Positions 1 through 10,775 of a stretch of DNA of 64,000 nucleotides are shown piece after piece (position 1 is the first letter of the stretch; every line of letters starts with the position of its first letter). A program made the translations under genes and the position numbers. Source of the stretch: Aspidiotus rigidus (taxonomy: Eukaryota > Arthropoda > Insecta > Hemiptera > Diaspididae); assembly GCA_035079385.1 (NCBI GenBank), contig JAVHKY010000029.1, forward strand, positions 868,001-932,000. Direction: 5' to 3'. Under the pieces are notes generated by a model. That model was not told the DNA's origin. It saw only the letters and a program-made list of their open reading frames with translations, and ran no database searches.

Positions 1-1669
1 GTATTACTGTTAAAGGTAGTATAATGGAGACTGTTGAGAGGCTCGCGAACGGAGTGAGGGATCCCGAGAATAGAAGAGAGTAAGGAAGAGAGCGAGCCCA
101 AGCAGATGACAAAGGCAACCATCATGGGCGAGCTCTAATGACGTCCACACCGCGAGTTCGTCCTCCTGAGCGAGATAGCTTATCTTACTGTACACCACAC
201 CTAAATCAGTCCAAGAACAGGACCTACGCCTCTGTGAGAAAAATTCACAAGCTGTAGGCTATGATTTCATCGCGAAGCAGGAGTGGCCTTGAAATTTTTA
301 AATGAGGTCATTTAGTAGTAAATATGAAACATGTCTTTATTCATTTGAGTCTGCCAGAAAATTTTTTGTTTTTCAAGCCTCCACTTTCCTTTGAGAACGA
401 TAATGTCTCCGAGTCTGTAGAAGAAAAATCATCACCTCTTACAGCGTTCGGATCTCAAATTTCCTCCAAGTCTCTGTAGTCTTCAATCTTTTTCTCGACT
501 TCCTTTAAATAATTGGCTACCAGAAATTATTCGAAGACCCTCCTTTTGTTTTGAGATGTACCCCCGAGAAAAATAATAGCGAATGAGAGAAAAGAAAAAT
601 CCTTGTTTATATTATTATCAACGTCCGAGAACTCGCAAAAATCACCTTTAATATTCTTTCCTTCCGGCGTAGAATGCAGATTGTCTTTGATAGGAGAGGT
701 GGTTCGTAGTCGGTCCGAAACCAAAAAGTGACTTGAATCATTTACGATAGCTACTTAGCAAATTGACAAGTAGAGTGCAGAGAAGGAAAGAAAATCAAAT
801 ATGCGTCACGGTGGACCATCCAAAACTACCTTCTCCTTCCACTCCATGGAATTTCGTCTTCAACAATCTTACGCAGTAAACTTTTGTGTCTTTCCTCTTC
901 GCCGAAAAAAATTTTATAGACCACTTCCTGGGCTATTTCCTTACTCTCGCAGAAATATACTCTAATTTTTTTTAGACATCCATTGAAAGTAAAACTTTTG
1001 AGAATTAAGAATACAATATTGAAACACATTTAAAAGACTGTAGCGGGGTAAGGGGGGAAATGGCCTTGGTCGAAAAATGTTTCAAATGTCCGTCAAAATA
1101 TTGCCTCCAATGAGAAAACTCGAAACTCTAACAATTGAACCCATCCGCTCACCCACATAGGCTGCAGAATAATTTTTAGGCCTAAAATCCAAATGGCAGT
1201 ATCTCAGACAATAATGATCGCACAGCAATGTGACTTGGGGACATTTTAGTATATGTGAACGTTCATCCATAGTATTTTTTTCAAAAAAAAAAATGAAACT
1301 GTACTTCCTGCTCTACTTAATTTTGAGACAAGCTGTTGTAAGCCCTGAGCTTTACATTCATACATCTCACGTGACTACAGTCGTCATTGTTTGTAAGCTT
1401 TCTAAATCGAAAAGTTACCGTGTTTGCTCGTGGAAATGATCATTTCTCATGATCGCGCTTTTGACCTGCATCTTAAAAATCTTTTTTTCAACATCGAAAA
1501 TGCATATATAACTCTTTCGCGTGTAAAATTTGAAAGTCGTAAAAGAGAGTGCCGCTATATTATTGCTACTATATATCTATAGAATATACTATACGGGTAC
1601 ACATTCTTGTAGTAATATATTCGTTTGTGATTTGTATTCTAATGTATTTCGTGTTAATTTGTTTGGCAG
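1..1669. other. Region upstream of plexin A, no recognised gene
   Basis: No open frame here resembles a known protein. Several short frames of 60-70 codons exist on both strands but lack coding character. A dispersed repeat copy lies at about 1040-1280. The plexin promoter and any 5' non-coding exon should lie here or further left, but I cannot point to a specific promoter. Confidence 0.5.
1040..1280 (+). repeat. Dispersed repeat R1, copy 1
   Basis: About 220 bp running from a 'cttggtcgaaaaatgtttca' segment to 'gtgaacgttcatcca'. The same sequence recurs at 5575-5790 (same strand) and 6664-6850 (opposite strand) inside the plexin intron. It contains the motif 'ttttaggcctaaaa'. It carries no coding potential and looks like a transposon fragment or MITE. 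Confidence 0.75.
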
Positions 1670-1833
1670 GTGATTCGAATTACACATTTTCAAGTATCAT
1701 TATTGACCACCGAATTCGTACTCACCGGCAACTTGAGCGGCAGCATGGTCGAGAGATAGTGAAACGTTGGTCGTGTAACAATCTACCGCTAACATGTCTC
1801 CTTGAACCGTCTTCTAAAACTTGTCATGTTAGT
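1670..1833 (+). other. Putative 5'UTR part of the first coding exon of plexin A
   Basis: A good 3' splice site (T-rich tract ending 'tttgtttggcag') falls at 1660-1669. This suggests the exon holding the start codon begins at 1670 and that an upstream non-coding exon is spliced to it. The frame is also open back to 1549, but that stretch encodes a low-complexity sequence unlike plexins. Confidence 0.45.
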
Positions 1834-4800
1834 ATGCATTTACGGTTCAAATCTACGGCTGCTTGGTTGGCCTTCACGCTATTCAACTTGCTTCTATTGC
1901 TGAATAATGCGCAAACCGTATCGTCACTCGGTAAACCGGATCAACTCGTCAAAACGTTTACGGACTTCGGCGGCACCACTAAATTCAATCACCTAGCCGT
2001 CGACCACTTTCGAGGATGGGTCTACATCGGCGCTGTCAACCGTATGTACCAACTGAATCCAGCGCTGGAGCTGGTCAGCAACTACACCACCGGTCCAGTA
2101 GACGACGCGTTCGAATGCTCGGTGCTGGACTGTCCGCCAAACGCGCTGAAGAAACCCACCAATAACCATAACAAGGCGCTGGTCATCGACTATTCGACCA
2201 GCCGACTGATCGCTTGTGGCAGTACGCTGCAAGGCTTATGTACCGTCCACAGTTTGGAAAACATATCGAATGTGTTGCAGGTAGTGAAGGAGCCGGTCGT
2301 GGCCAATAACGCGACCGCTTCTACAGTCGCCTTTATCGCGCATGGTCCTAGTCAATCTTCCTCGTCTCCATCGTTTGTTTTATACGTGGGTACCACTTTC
2401 ACCGGCAATTCAGCTTATCGTTCCGAAGTGCCGGCGGTTGCTTCGCGCAGCTTGGATCCGAATCGAATGTTGACCATTGCTTCGGTCGGTGTCACCACCG
2501 GCACCCGCGTCTTCGTTAATAATCTGTCCCGAGAGAGGTATATCATCAATTATGTGTTCGGCTTTAGTTCCGGCTCGTTCAGCTATTTCTTGACAACGCA
2601 AATGAAGTCGTCGGTGTCCTCCACCTCGCCATACATATCGAAATTGGTTCGAATCTGTCACGACGACAAGGATTATTACTCGTACACAGAGATACCGATC
2701 GAGTGCATCGGCGAAGGTGGCCGGTCCTATAATCTGGCGCAAGCCGCCTTCGTGGGGAAACCGGGCTCGGAGCTAGCTCAGCTGTTAGGTAATACAGCGC
2801 AGGATGACGTTCTGTTTGTGATATTCTCGCAGAGCGAGCAAGCTGAAGGCGAACGCGCCAACAAACCGAGTAAACACTGTGCCCTCTGCATTTATTCTCT
2901 GAGCGTGATCAAGAGACAGTTCAAAGTGAACATCAACAATTGTTTTAGCGGAAAGGGCTCGCGTGGTCTTGACTTCATGATGCTGAGCCACGACTGTATA
3001 CGGACGAAAATTGAAACGATAACGGAAGATTTCTGTGGTCTTGATGTGAATACACCCTTAGGAGGTGAGTTACCTGTCACTGCCGTTCCCGTACAGACTT
3101 TCAACACGCAACTAACATCAGTGGCTGCTACCTCTACCGGAGACTATACTGTAGTATTTATCGGCACAAAGGAAGGTCATGTGAAAAAGTTGGTGGTAGA
3201 AAGTAGCGCGCAGGGTATGGAGTACAGTGATATCGCAATTGACGAAGGGTCACCAGTAAACACGGATATGGTTTTCGATGCCGGGATGAACTACTTGTAT
3301 GTGATGACCGAGCGCAAACTTACCAAATTAAAGGTGCAAGATTGTAGCAAATTCGATTCATGTTGGCACTGTTTAACAGCTAAGGATCCGTATTGTGGAT
3401 GGTGTTCGCTGGAGAACAAATGTACGTTGCGTAGCAATTGCCAGGATGCTGCGAGAGATCCACTTTCTTGGATTCCCTACAAAACGGGTAAATGTACCTC
3501 TATTACCAGTGTCACACCCAAAGAATTACAGCGTACGACTGCCCGAACCCTCGAACTGGCTATCGATAATTTGCCTCCTCTGACCGGACAATTCTTGTGC
3601 GTATTTTCTATTCTGGACAAAACGTTGATAACGAACGCGACGCGTAATAATCTGGGTGTAAATTGTACGACGCCACGTACTGATTTGCTGCCTTCTATAC
3701 CACCCGGACAACACGACTTCACAGCCAAACTTTCGGTGAAGACGAGCAACAGTCCAGAGTTCGTTGACACGAATTTCACGTTTTTCGATTGTAACACATT
3801 CACGTCGTGTACACCGTGCGTTTCGTCCAACTTTCCGTGCGACTGGTGTGTAGATGGGCATCGCTGTACGCACGATACGGCAGAGAACTGCAGGAACGAC
3901 ATTCTGGTAACGGGTTTGAATCGCGGTGGGCCGAGTTACCGCAGTGGGCCTACCTTCTGCCCGACCATCAACGCTACGACAGATGGCTCGACAGAAATAC
4001 TGGTGCCGGCGGGTACTAGAAAAGGTATACGCGTGAAAATTCATATCATTGGTCAGTTCATCGGGCAGACCAGATTTCTGTGTCAGTTCAATATCGAGGG
4101 ACGCGTGACCAGCGTGAATGCCGACCTGATTGGCGATACGATATACTGCGAGCCGATGGAGTTCCAATACACGCAGAAGGGCCCCAATATGACGGCCACT
4201 TTCGCTGTTATTTGGGGTGGCTCAAAACCGTTGGACAATCCGGATGATATTCACGTGGTCATCTATCGGTGCCGCGATATGGCAGACAACTGTGGTATGT
4301 GTTTGGCGTTGGACAGAAAATATGGCTGTGGTTGGTGCCAAAGTACAAATCGTTGCGAAATACTCAATCAGTGTGACAGCGGTAACGGTGGATGGCTTGA
4401 CCAGAATCATACGTGCCCAAATCCGTCCATTACGTCGTTCCGGCCGCCACTCGGACCTTGGGAGGGTGGCACTAATATCACCATCGAAGGCATCAATTTG
4501 GGTCGTACGTACGAGGATATATACGGAGGCGTGACGGTGAGCGGCATTTCGTGCGAGCCGTATCGCCATTTGTACAGGCCGACGCGTGAAATCGTGTGTC
4601 GCGTCGACGGGCCCGGTTCAGACGAACCACGTCGGGGTCCAGTCATGGTGAAGATCGATAATTTTCGCGGCGAGTCTAAGCAGATGTACCAATTCGTCGA
4701 TCCTAAAATTGAAAGCATATCACCCAGGCATGGACCGCGCTCTGGAGGCACGTTACTCTCGGTTAAGGGGAAGTACATGAACGCTGGCAGTTACATTCAG

Positions 4801-4891
4801 GTATTCGTCGATGAACTGCCTTGTCGAACGGTCGCCGTCGAGCCGAACGAAGTGAAGTGCATCACCGGTGCTTCCGATCGACAGCGAGAAG
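1834..4891 (+). CDS. PlexA: Plexin A, coding exon 1 (signal peptide, Sema, PSI 1-3, IPT 1-2)
   Basis: 5' part of a semaphorin receptor gene; it joins 7812-10576 into one CDS of 5,823 nt (1,940 aa). The ATG at 1834 is chosen because it opens a hydrophobic signal peptide (MHLRFKST..., about residues 1-32) followed directly by the Sema domain ('FNHLAVDHFRGWVYIGAVNR'). The Sema domain covers roughly 35-500. Three cysteine-rich PSI modules start near residues 503 (DCSKFDSCWHC), 653 (CNTFTSCTPC) and 813 (CRDMADNCGMC). IPT domains start near 864 and 957. The exon ends after CGAGAAG at a GTAAAA donor with one base of a split Gly codon. Length and domain order match insect plexin A, which binds transmembrane semaphorins and signals repulsive axon guidance. 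An ectodomain of about 3 kb in one exon is unusual, because plexins normally have many exons. Confidence 0.93.
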
Positions 4892-5324
4892 GTAAAATTA
4901 TCTCGTTTGTTTGTAATTTTATTGTTTTATGTTACTGGAATCTAGAAGTGTCTTTCAGACCTGAATATTCATTCAAGTCTTGGGAATTTTACAAAATACT
5001 CAGACGATAATCTGAATCCTGAAGTTCCCTGGGTGTAAATTTTGTGCCTAGGATTAAGGAAGGAAATATTTCGAGAGAATTCAATATAGGTGGGTGTTTT
5101 TTGGGTTCTTCATTATGGGTCCAAACTATCTTGGAGATGTGGTGATTAACGAACCCGAAAAAAATGAGATTAAGGCAGACTCTACTAGTGAAAATTGCTA
5201 GAGCTGTGGGAAAGAAAAAGAGAATTTTAGAGAAAAAGAAAACGGATTTACGATTTCCATTTCATGTAAATGATCTTTTTCATGGTCGACTGTCAGCTGC
5301 AAGCTGTAATTCGCCGACCTTGCA

Positions 5325-5530
5325 ATTGATTTTTAGCGGAGAACCCGCTATCTCTTTTCTTTGGGATACTTTCAGGAAATTTTCGTCCACGAGCGCGAGC
5401 GGCCCAAGGTTGTTGATGTCACGATGTTGATGACGTCACGAGGTCGATGACGTCACGGAGAGGGGGAATTGGAAAAATTTTGACTCTCGAGCTATATGAT
5501 AGGAAGGGGACTTGGACCAAGTTTTTCGCC
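5325..5530 (+). repeat. Dispersed repeat R2 with clustered TGACGTCA palindromes
   Basis: The segment 'ttttcgtccacgagcgcgag' followed by 'gatgacgtcacg' motifs and the 'gggacttgg' motif recurs at about 20745-21030 in intron 7 of annexin-like gene 1. It contains two full TGACGTCA palindromes and one near-match between 5415 and 5460. It is probably a transposon end, and it shares sequence with the 45-bp repeat MITEs. Confidence 0.65.
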
Positions 5531-5564
5531 GGATGGCGCACAGCGTAAAGGCTCTAGCTGGGTG

Positions 5565-5790
5565 GGGGGGGGGGAATAGCCTTGGTCGAAAAATGTTTCA
5601 AATGTCCGTCAAAATGTTGTCCCCAATAAAAAAAACTCGAAATGAACCCATCCGCTCACTCACATGGGGTGCAGAGTCATTTTTAGGCCTAAAATCCAAA
5701 TAGCTGTATCTCAGGCAGTAATGATCGCATAGCAATGTAACGTGGGGACATTTTAGTATATGTGAACGTTCATCCATGATATTTTATTTT
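5565..5790 (+). repeat. Dispersed repeat R1, copy 2
   Basis: Closely similar to 1040-1280, in the same orientation. It forms an inverted pair with 6664-6860 inside the same intron, so the pre-mRNA could fold into a long hairpin. Confidence 0.75.
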
Positions 5791-6114
5791 AAAAAAATGT
5801 TTCTAGCAATAACAAAACTTCAAACTCGAATATTTAAAAAAGTGGGGGGGGGGGGATGTACCTGGGGAAAATCATTCATTTGAAGCGCCATACCCACTAC
5901 TACAACATACATCAGTACCCACCCCGGTGAGGTGGAACATTCCCAAAAAAATCAATATTATTTAATGAATTTCTGTGATTTTTTCATGGATAGCGGGGTG
6001 AACTACGACTGCTACCGCAATAGACCGCGTGAAATCAGTAGTCAATGTTCGAGCTGAAAAATACGCACTCCTCTGTGGGATGAAATGGGAATGTAGATAG
6101 ACCAAAAAATATAT

Positions 6115-6665
6115 ATTTTCGGTATTTCGTTTATCGATTTAGTCCATGCTTATGTAAACACATCCACGGATTAGGTGGAGTGCTTTAGATTGAGAAAAAT
6201 AGTTGAAAAATTCTCCAGTCGCTGGAACAGTCTGAAAACAGTAGAGAAGTGAGAAAATACACTTTTTCACCCTGGAGGACCGTGAGTTTTGATATTTCAT
6301 AAATACGTCCACCGAGTTCGAAAAACATCGTCCAAAAATTCTCCAGTCGCTGGAACGTTCTGGAAGTGACAAATAACCGAGAAAATCCATTTTCTCAACC
6401 TGGAGGACCGTGAGTTTTTGGATTTCGTTCATCAATTAGGTCGATGTTACTGTGAACACGTCCACCGAGTTTGAAAAAAATGATAAAAAAATTCTCCAGT
6501 GACTGAAATGGTCTGGAAATGATGGAAAATCGAGGAAATCAACTTTTTTACCCTGGAGGACCGTGAGTTTTGGTATTTTGTTCATCAATTAGGTCAATTA
6601 CAATGTAAAAATTTCCGTCGAGTTTGAAAAAAACAGTCAAAAAATTTTCCAGTCGCTGGAATAGT
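6115..6665 (+). repeat. Tandem repeat of about 150 bp, 3-4 units
   Basis: The core 'ctccagtcgctggaa' or a variant recurs at about 6212, 6341, 6493 and 6647 (spacings near 129, 152 and 154). Each is followed by 'cctggaggaccgtgagttt' and a 'catcaattaggtc' segment. This is a degenerate minisatellite with no coding character. Confidence 0.8.
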
Positions 6666-6860
6666 CTTGCTGTGCGATCATTATTGCCTGAGGTACAGCC
6701 ATTTGGATTTTAGGCCTAAAAATGATTCTGCAGCCCACGTGGGTGAGCGGATGGTTCCAATTTTCTGGGTTTCGAGTTTTCTCATTGGGGACAACATTTT
6801 GACGGACATTGGAAACATTTTTCGACCAAGGCCATTCCCCCACCCCCCGCGCCAGAGCCT
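6664..6860 (-). repeat. Dispersed repeat R1, copy 3 (inverted)
   Basis: Reverse complement of the R1 sequence at 1040-1280 and 5575-5790, directly abutting the end of the 150-bp tandem array. The junction suggests R1 and the tandem array may belong to one composite element. Confidence 0.7.
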
Positions 6861-7811
6861 TCCAACTCTTGAGCAATAGATGATACGAGGGGGACTTGGA
6901 AAAACGACGGTTTCCTTGAAATTGCAGCGTGTTCAAGTTGTCACGTCATCATTTTCAGGACTTAAAAAAACTTCAGGCTCCAAGCTTTATATGATAGGAG
7001 GGGGATTTGGAAAAATTTTCGGGATTGCAGTCCCGCAATGGCATCTAATTTGCTTTTTTGATTTTTATTGGTTCATTTTTGTGGTCGGCTCTCTGCTGCA
7101 CGCTGTAGGTAAGTGTTTTGAAACGGGAGAAAGTTTCGATCCCTCTCATTTTCCTCCTTAGCTTCACCAGTTATTGGAGGGATGTGTCCTTCGGAATTAA
7201 TTGCAGTCTTTTTGCTAATCTTTTCCTTAGTCGAGATTAAGTTCAATTATGAGAGAGTAGTCTTCCAGCGCATTTTTTAGAATTCATATTTTTCTGAAAA
7301 ACTTGATTAATAAAGTCGAAGACACCCCGAGACCTTTTTTTATTTGTGGTGGGGAAGGAGAAGATTTTCCAAAAAAAAAAATAAAAATAAAATAAACTGG
7401 GCACATTATTTTTCTCTTCAGGTTTTTAATGTTTGACCATTAGTTGGTGTCAACTCTAAAACTGACGACTCGGCACAGGAATTACTAGCGATATAATTAT
7501 TAGAGCTTGTCCCGAAATAAGTACTCTCAGATCACACGTAGTTGATTATTTCTTGTTTTAAATTTTTCCTCAGAAAGTATTTCCCCAAAGTCATAATTTA
7601 ATTCCATGACCTACATACAGCCTGCCCCACAGAAATATTGAGAGTGAGTTTTGGAAATAAATTAAAATTCTATTGACCGAGTTATTTGAGGAAAGCACAA
7701 TTGTTCTCCCCTCACCCTCTCTCTATTTTACCCTCGGTATAACAGATTATTATATCGTGTACTTTTGCGCCTAAAATTTTATAATTTCTAATTATTTATT
7801 TTCTTTTTTAG

Positions 7812-10576
7812 GCAAAATTACGATGAAGTTCGATCAGGGAGTTAGAATGTACGATCAAGACACGTTCGAATATACCGCGGATCCTACTATCGAACATCTG
7901 GAATCGGGAGTCAACAGTTTAAACAAGGTGCCAAAAGGTATTCCGGCTGGTGGAATCAAAATTTCGGTAGTCGGCAAACACTTGCTTTCGATACAAAGAC
8001 CGCAATTCTACGTGTACAACGACGAAAAGACGACGCGCTATTTCAGCCGGTGCGAGGTGCACAGTGACTCGATGATGACCTGCCTCTCGCCTTACATCCC
8101 GGATATCAACAGCTCACAGCTGGATGCAGAAAATCCGCGCTTACTACATTACGGTTTCGAAATGGACAATGTTACCAGTGTACAAAACATATCAATGAAA
8201 CCGGGATTCTCGTCATTTTCTCTTTATCCTAATCCGACTTTCGACCCTTTCCCCGATAACATCAAAGACTACAAAAGTGATTACCTTACCATCAACGGAC
8301 AGAATATCGACCGAGCGTGCCAAGAGTCGGACGTGGTCGTGCAGATCGGCAAAAGCTATTGCAACGTGACGTCGCTGTCAAAACAGCAGCTCACGTGTCG
8401 CCCACCCGATACGCAACCTCCTAGTTTTACAAACAACTCAGAGGCGGCGGAAATCAACATTATGGACCCGCCCGAGGTGATTGTATCGATCGGTGACAAT
8501 TTCCGTATCAATATCGGAAAACTAAGTTACAGCTCGAATTTGGCGCAGACGAGCCCATTAACTAAAACCACCCTCTACGGAGGCGTCGTCGGTATTGTAA
8601 TGTTGATTTTGGTATTCGTGGCCTTTTTGATCGCCTACCGTCGCAAATCAACGGAAAGTTCGCGAGTGCTGAAAAATATGCAAGAACAAATGGATATACT
8701 CGAGTTACGTGTGGCCGCCGAGTGTAAAGAAGCGTTCGCTGAATTGCAAACCGAAATGACCGATCTGACGTCGGATATCACATCCGGTGGTATTCCCTTC
8801 CTGGACTACCGTTCGTACGCGACGAAAATTCTGTTTCCTAGCTTAGAAGATCCGTCGTTGATACAGCGCGAGAAACCAGAACTCCTTCGGAAAGAAAAGG
8901 GATTGCGCATTTTCGGCTCGCTCGTCATGAACAAGACCTTTTTGCTGCTCTTCATTCGCACGCTGGAGAGCAATCGATACTTCTCGATGAAGGATCGCGT
9001 GAACGTGGCCGCCATGATCATGATCACGCTACAAGGTAAAATGGAATACTGCACCGACATACTGAAAACATTATTGGCCGAACTGATCGAAAAGAGTTTG
9101 GAAGGCAAAAGTCATCCAAAACTGCTGTTACGGCGCACTGAAAGTGTAGCCGAAAAAATGTTGTCGGCGTGGTTCACCTTTTTACTGTATAAGTTCCTAA
9201 GAGAGTGCGCCGGTGAGCCTTTGTACATGCTGTTTCGCGCCATCAAACAGCAGGTCAACAAAGGTCCAGTGGACGCGATCACCTCGGAGGCGCGGTACTC
9301 GCTGAGCGAGGAGAAATTGATTCGCCAGTCGATCGATTATCGCGCCATGACCGTATACGTATCGATCTCACAGCAGACGGCTTTCGTCACCGGCTTAGAC
9401 CCCAATACGGAGAACGTGCCGGTAAAGGTGCTGGACTGCGACACGATATCTCAAGTTAAGGAAAAAGCGTTAGATACCATTTATCGGGCGACGCCGCAGA
9501 GCCAGCGGCCTCGTCCTTCCGAACTCGACGTAGAGTGGCGTACCGGCATGTCGGGTCGTCTCATTCTCTACGACGACGACACCACGTCGAAAATCGAAAA
9601 CGAGTGGAAGAAGAAGAATACACTCAACCATTATCGTGTGCCGGACGGCGGCTTGCTCAATCTTGTTTCGGTCAAGCAGACCTCAAATTACAATTTGTCC
9701 ATTCTGTCCGCCGATAAGATGGAAAAGCTGCACAAATACGAAACGCTCAACCTGGCCAAATTTAATACCGCTAGTCCTCCGTACCGTACGACCACGTCGC
9801 CGTTGACGCACGGCGGTGATAACGATTACAAAGCGTGGCATCTGGTTAAGCATCATGACTCGAACGAGAACCACAAAGAAGGTGATCGTAGTAATAAGAT
9901 GGTCTCTGAAATCTACCTGACACGGTTGTTGGCCACCAAAGGTACCCTGCAGAAATTTGTAGACGACCTGTTCGAAACGATATTCAGCACCGCGCATCGT
10001 GGAAGTGCGTTACCACTGGCTATTAAGTACATGTTCGATTTCTTGGACGACCAAGCGTCCTTCCACGGTATCACCGATCCGGAGGTGGTGCATACGTGGA
10101 AGAGTAACAGCCTGCCTTTGAGGTTTTGGGTGAATCTGATCAAGAATCCGAACTTCGTGTTTGACATACACAAGTCGAATATTGTCGACTCGTGTTTGAG
10201 TGTGGTTGCGCAAACGTTCATGGACTCGTGCTCGACGAGCGACCATCGACTGGGGAAAGATAGTCCGAGTTCGAAACTACTCTACGCTAAAGATATTCCA
10301 GTGTATAAAGAATGGGTAGAGCGATACTATTCCGATATCAAAATGATGCCGGCCATTTCTGATCAGGATATGAACGCGATGCTGGCAGAAGAGTCACGCC
10401 TTCACTTGAGCGAATTCAATACAAACTCGTCGTTGTACGAACTGTACATGTACGCGGTGAAGTACAATGAACAGCTCATAGTCACATTGGAGGAGGACGA
10501 ATTTTCACAAAAACAACGGCTAGCCTACAAATTAGAACAAGTGCATAATATTATGGTGGCCGATCCGAATCTCTGA
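7812..10576 (+). CDS. PlexA: Plexin A, coding exon 2 (IPT 3-4, TM, GAP with RBD)
   Basis: 3' part of the plexin CDS (residues about 1020-1940). IPT 3 starts near residue 1044 and IPT 4 near 1160. One transmembrane helix (GGVVGIVMLILVFVAFLIAY) lies at about 1275-1297, then a charged juxtamembrane coiled coil. The split cytoplasmic RasGAP fold follows: N-lobe with the conserved LLRRTESVAEKML motif near 1460, Rho-GTPase-binding domain about 1532-1645, and C-lobe with NPNFVFDIHK and CSTSDHRLGKDSPSSKLLYAKD. These arginine-bearing motifs are those implicated in plexin GAP activity in vertebrates. The frame ends 'VHNIMVADPNL' at a TGA (10574-10576). In fly plexin A the cytoplasmic part acts with Mical and small GTPases; that is family knowledge, not visible here. 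The whole cytoplasmic region in one exon is unusual. Confidence 0.94.
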
Positions 10577-10738
10577 CAAATGGCCCCCTTTGTAAGCGAT
10601 ATGGGCCCCTTTGTTGGTGATCCGTACGTTGCTGTCGGTTGCGGTGGAGGTGATTCGTCCTTGTACGATGATCACGTGCTGCTCAACAATTCCTGCTGCG
10701 ACTCGTCGCCTCAATCGAGTGACGGCTACTACGAATAG
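10577..10738 (+). other. PlexA: Possible stop-codon readthrough extension of plexin A
   Basis: After the TGA the same frame stays open for 53 codons to a TAG at 10736-10738. The stop context is TGA-CAA, and UGA followed by C is the leakiest stop context known. The extension has coding-like composition, much richer in G+C than the AT-rich sequence beyond it. It reads 'MAPFVSDMGPFVGDP', then an acidic/serine tail ending DGYYE. It may instead be ordinary 3'UTR or evidence of a recent stop gain. Confidence 0.4.
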
Positions 10739-10764
10739 ACGACCCAACTGCGCATTTTTTAAGT

Positions 10765-10775
10765 AATAAAATAAA
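10765..10775 (+). terminator. Overlapping AATAAA polyadenylation signals
   Basis: Two overlapping AATAAA hexamers lie about 30 bp after the TAG that ends the possible extension, followed by a T-rich stretch. They suit a proximal plexin poly(A) site. Further AATAAA copies occur downstream, for example at 16347. Confidence 0.5.

Larger units (their letters stand above)
4892..7811 (+). other. Single coding intron of plexin A, filled with repeats
   Basis: The GTAAAA donor at 4892 and the 'ttttcttttttag' acceptor ending at 7811 restore the frame (R-E-G-K-I-T-M-K-F). The intron carries repeat R2 (5325-5530), R1 in both orientations (5575-5790 and 6664-6850), a tandem repeat of about 150 bp (6115-6665) and a 45-mer-type segment (6880-7010). 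Short open frames here are not convincing. Confidence 0.85.

Noticed and set aside
1549..1833. Plexin start at the more upstream in-frame ATG
   Set aside because: The extra 95 residues are unlike plexins, contain a likely splice acceptor (AG at 1668-1669), and would bury the signal peptide.
4892..5010. Plexin frame continuing past 4891
   Set aside because: It loses similarity at once after a GTAAAA donor, and the frame resumes exactly at 7812.
5164..5430. Open frame in the plexin intron
   Set aside because: Overlaps repeat R2, has no recognisable domain and is not shared as a frame by the other repeat copy.
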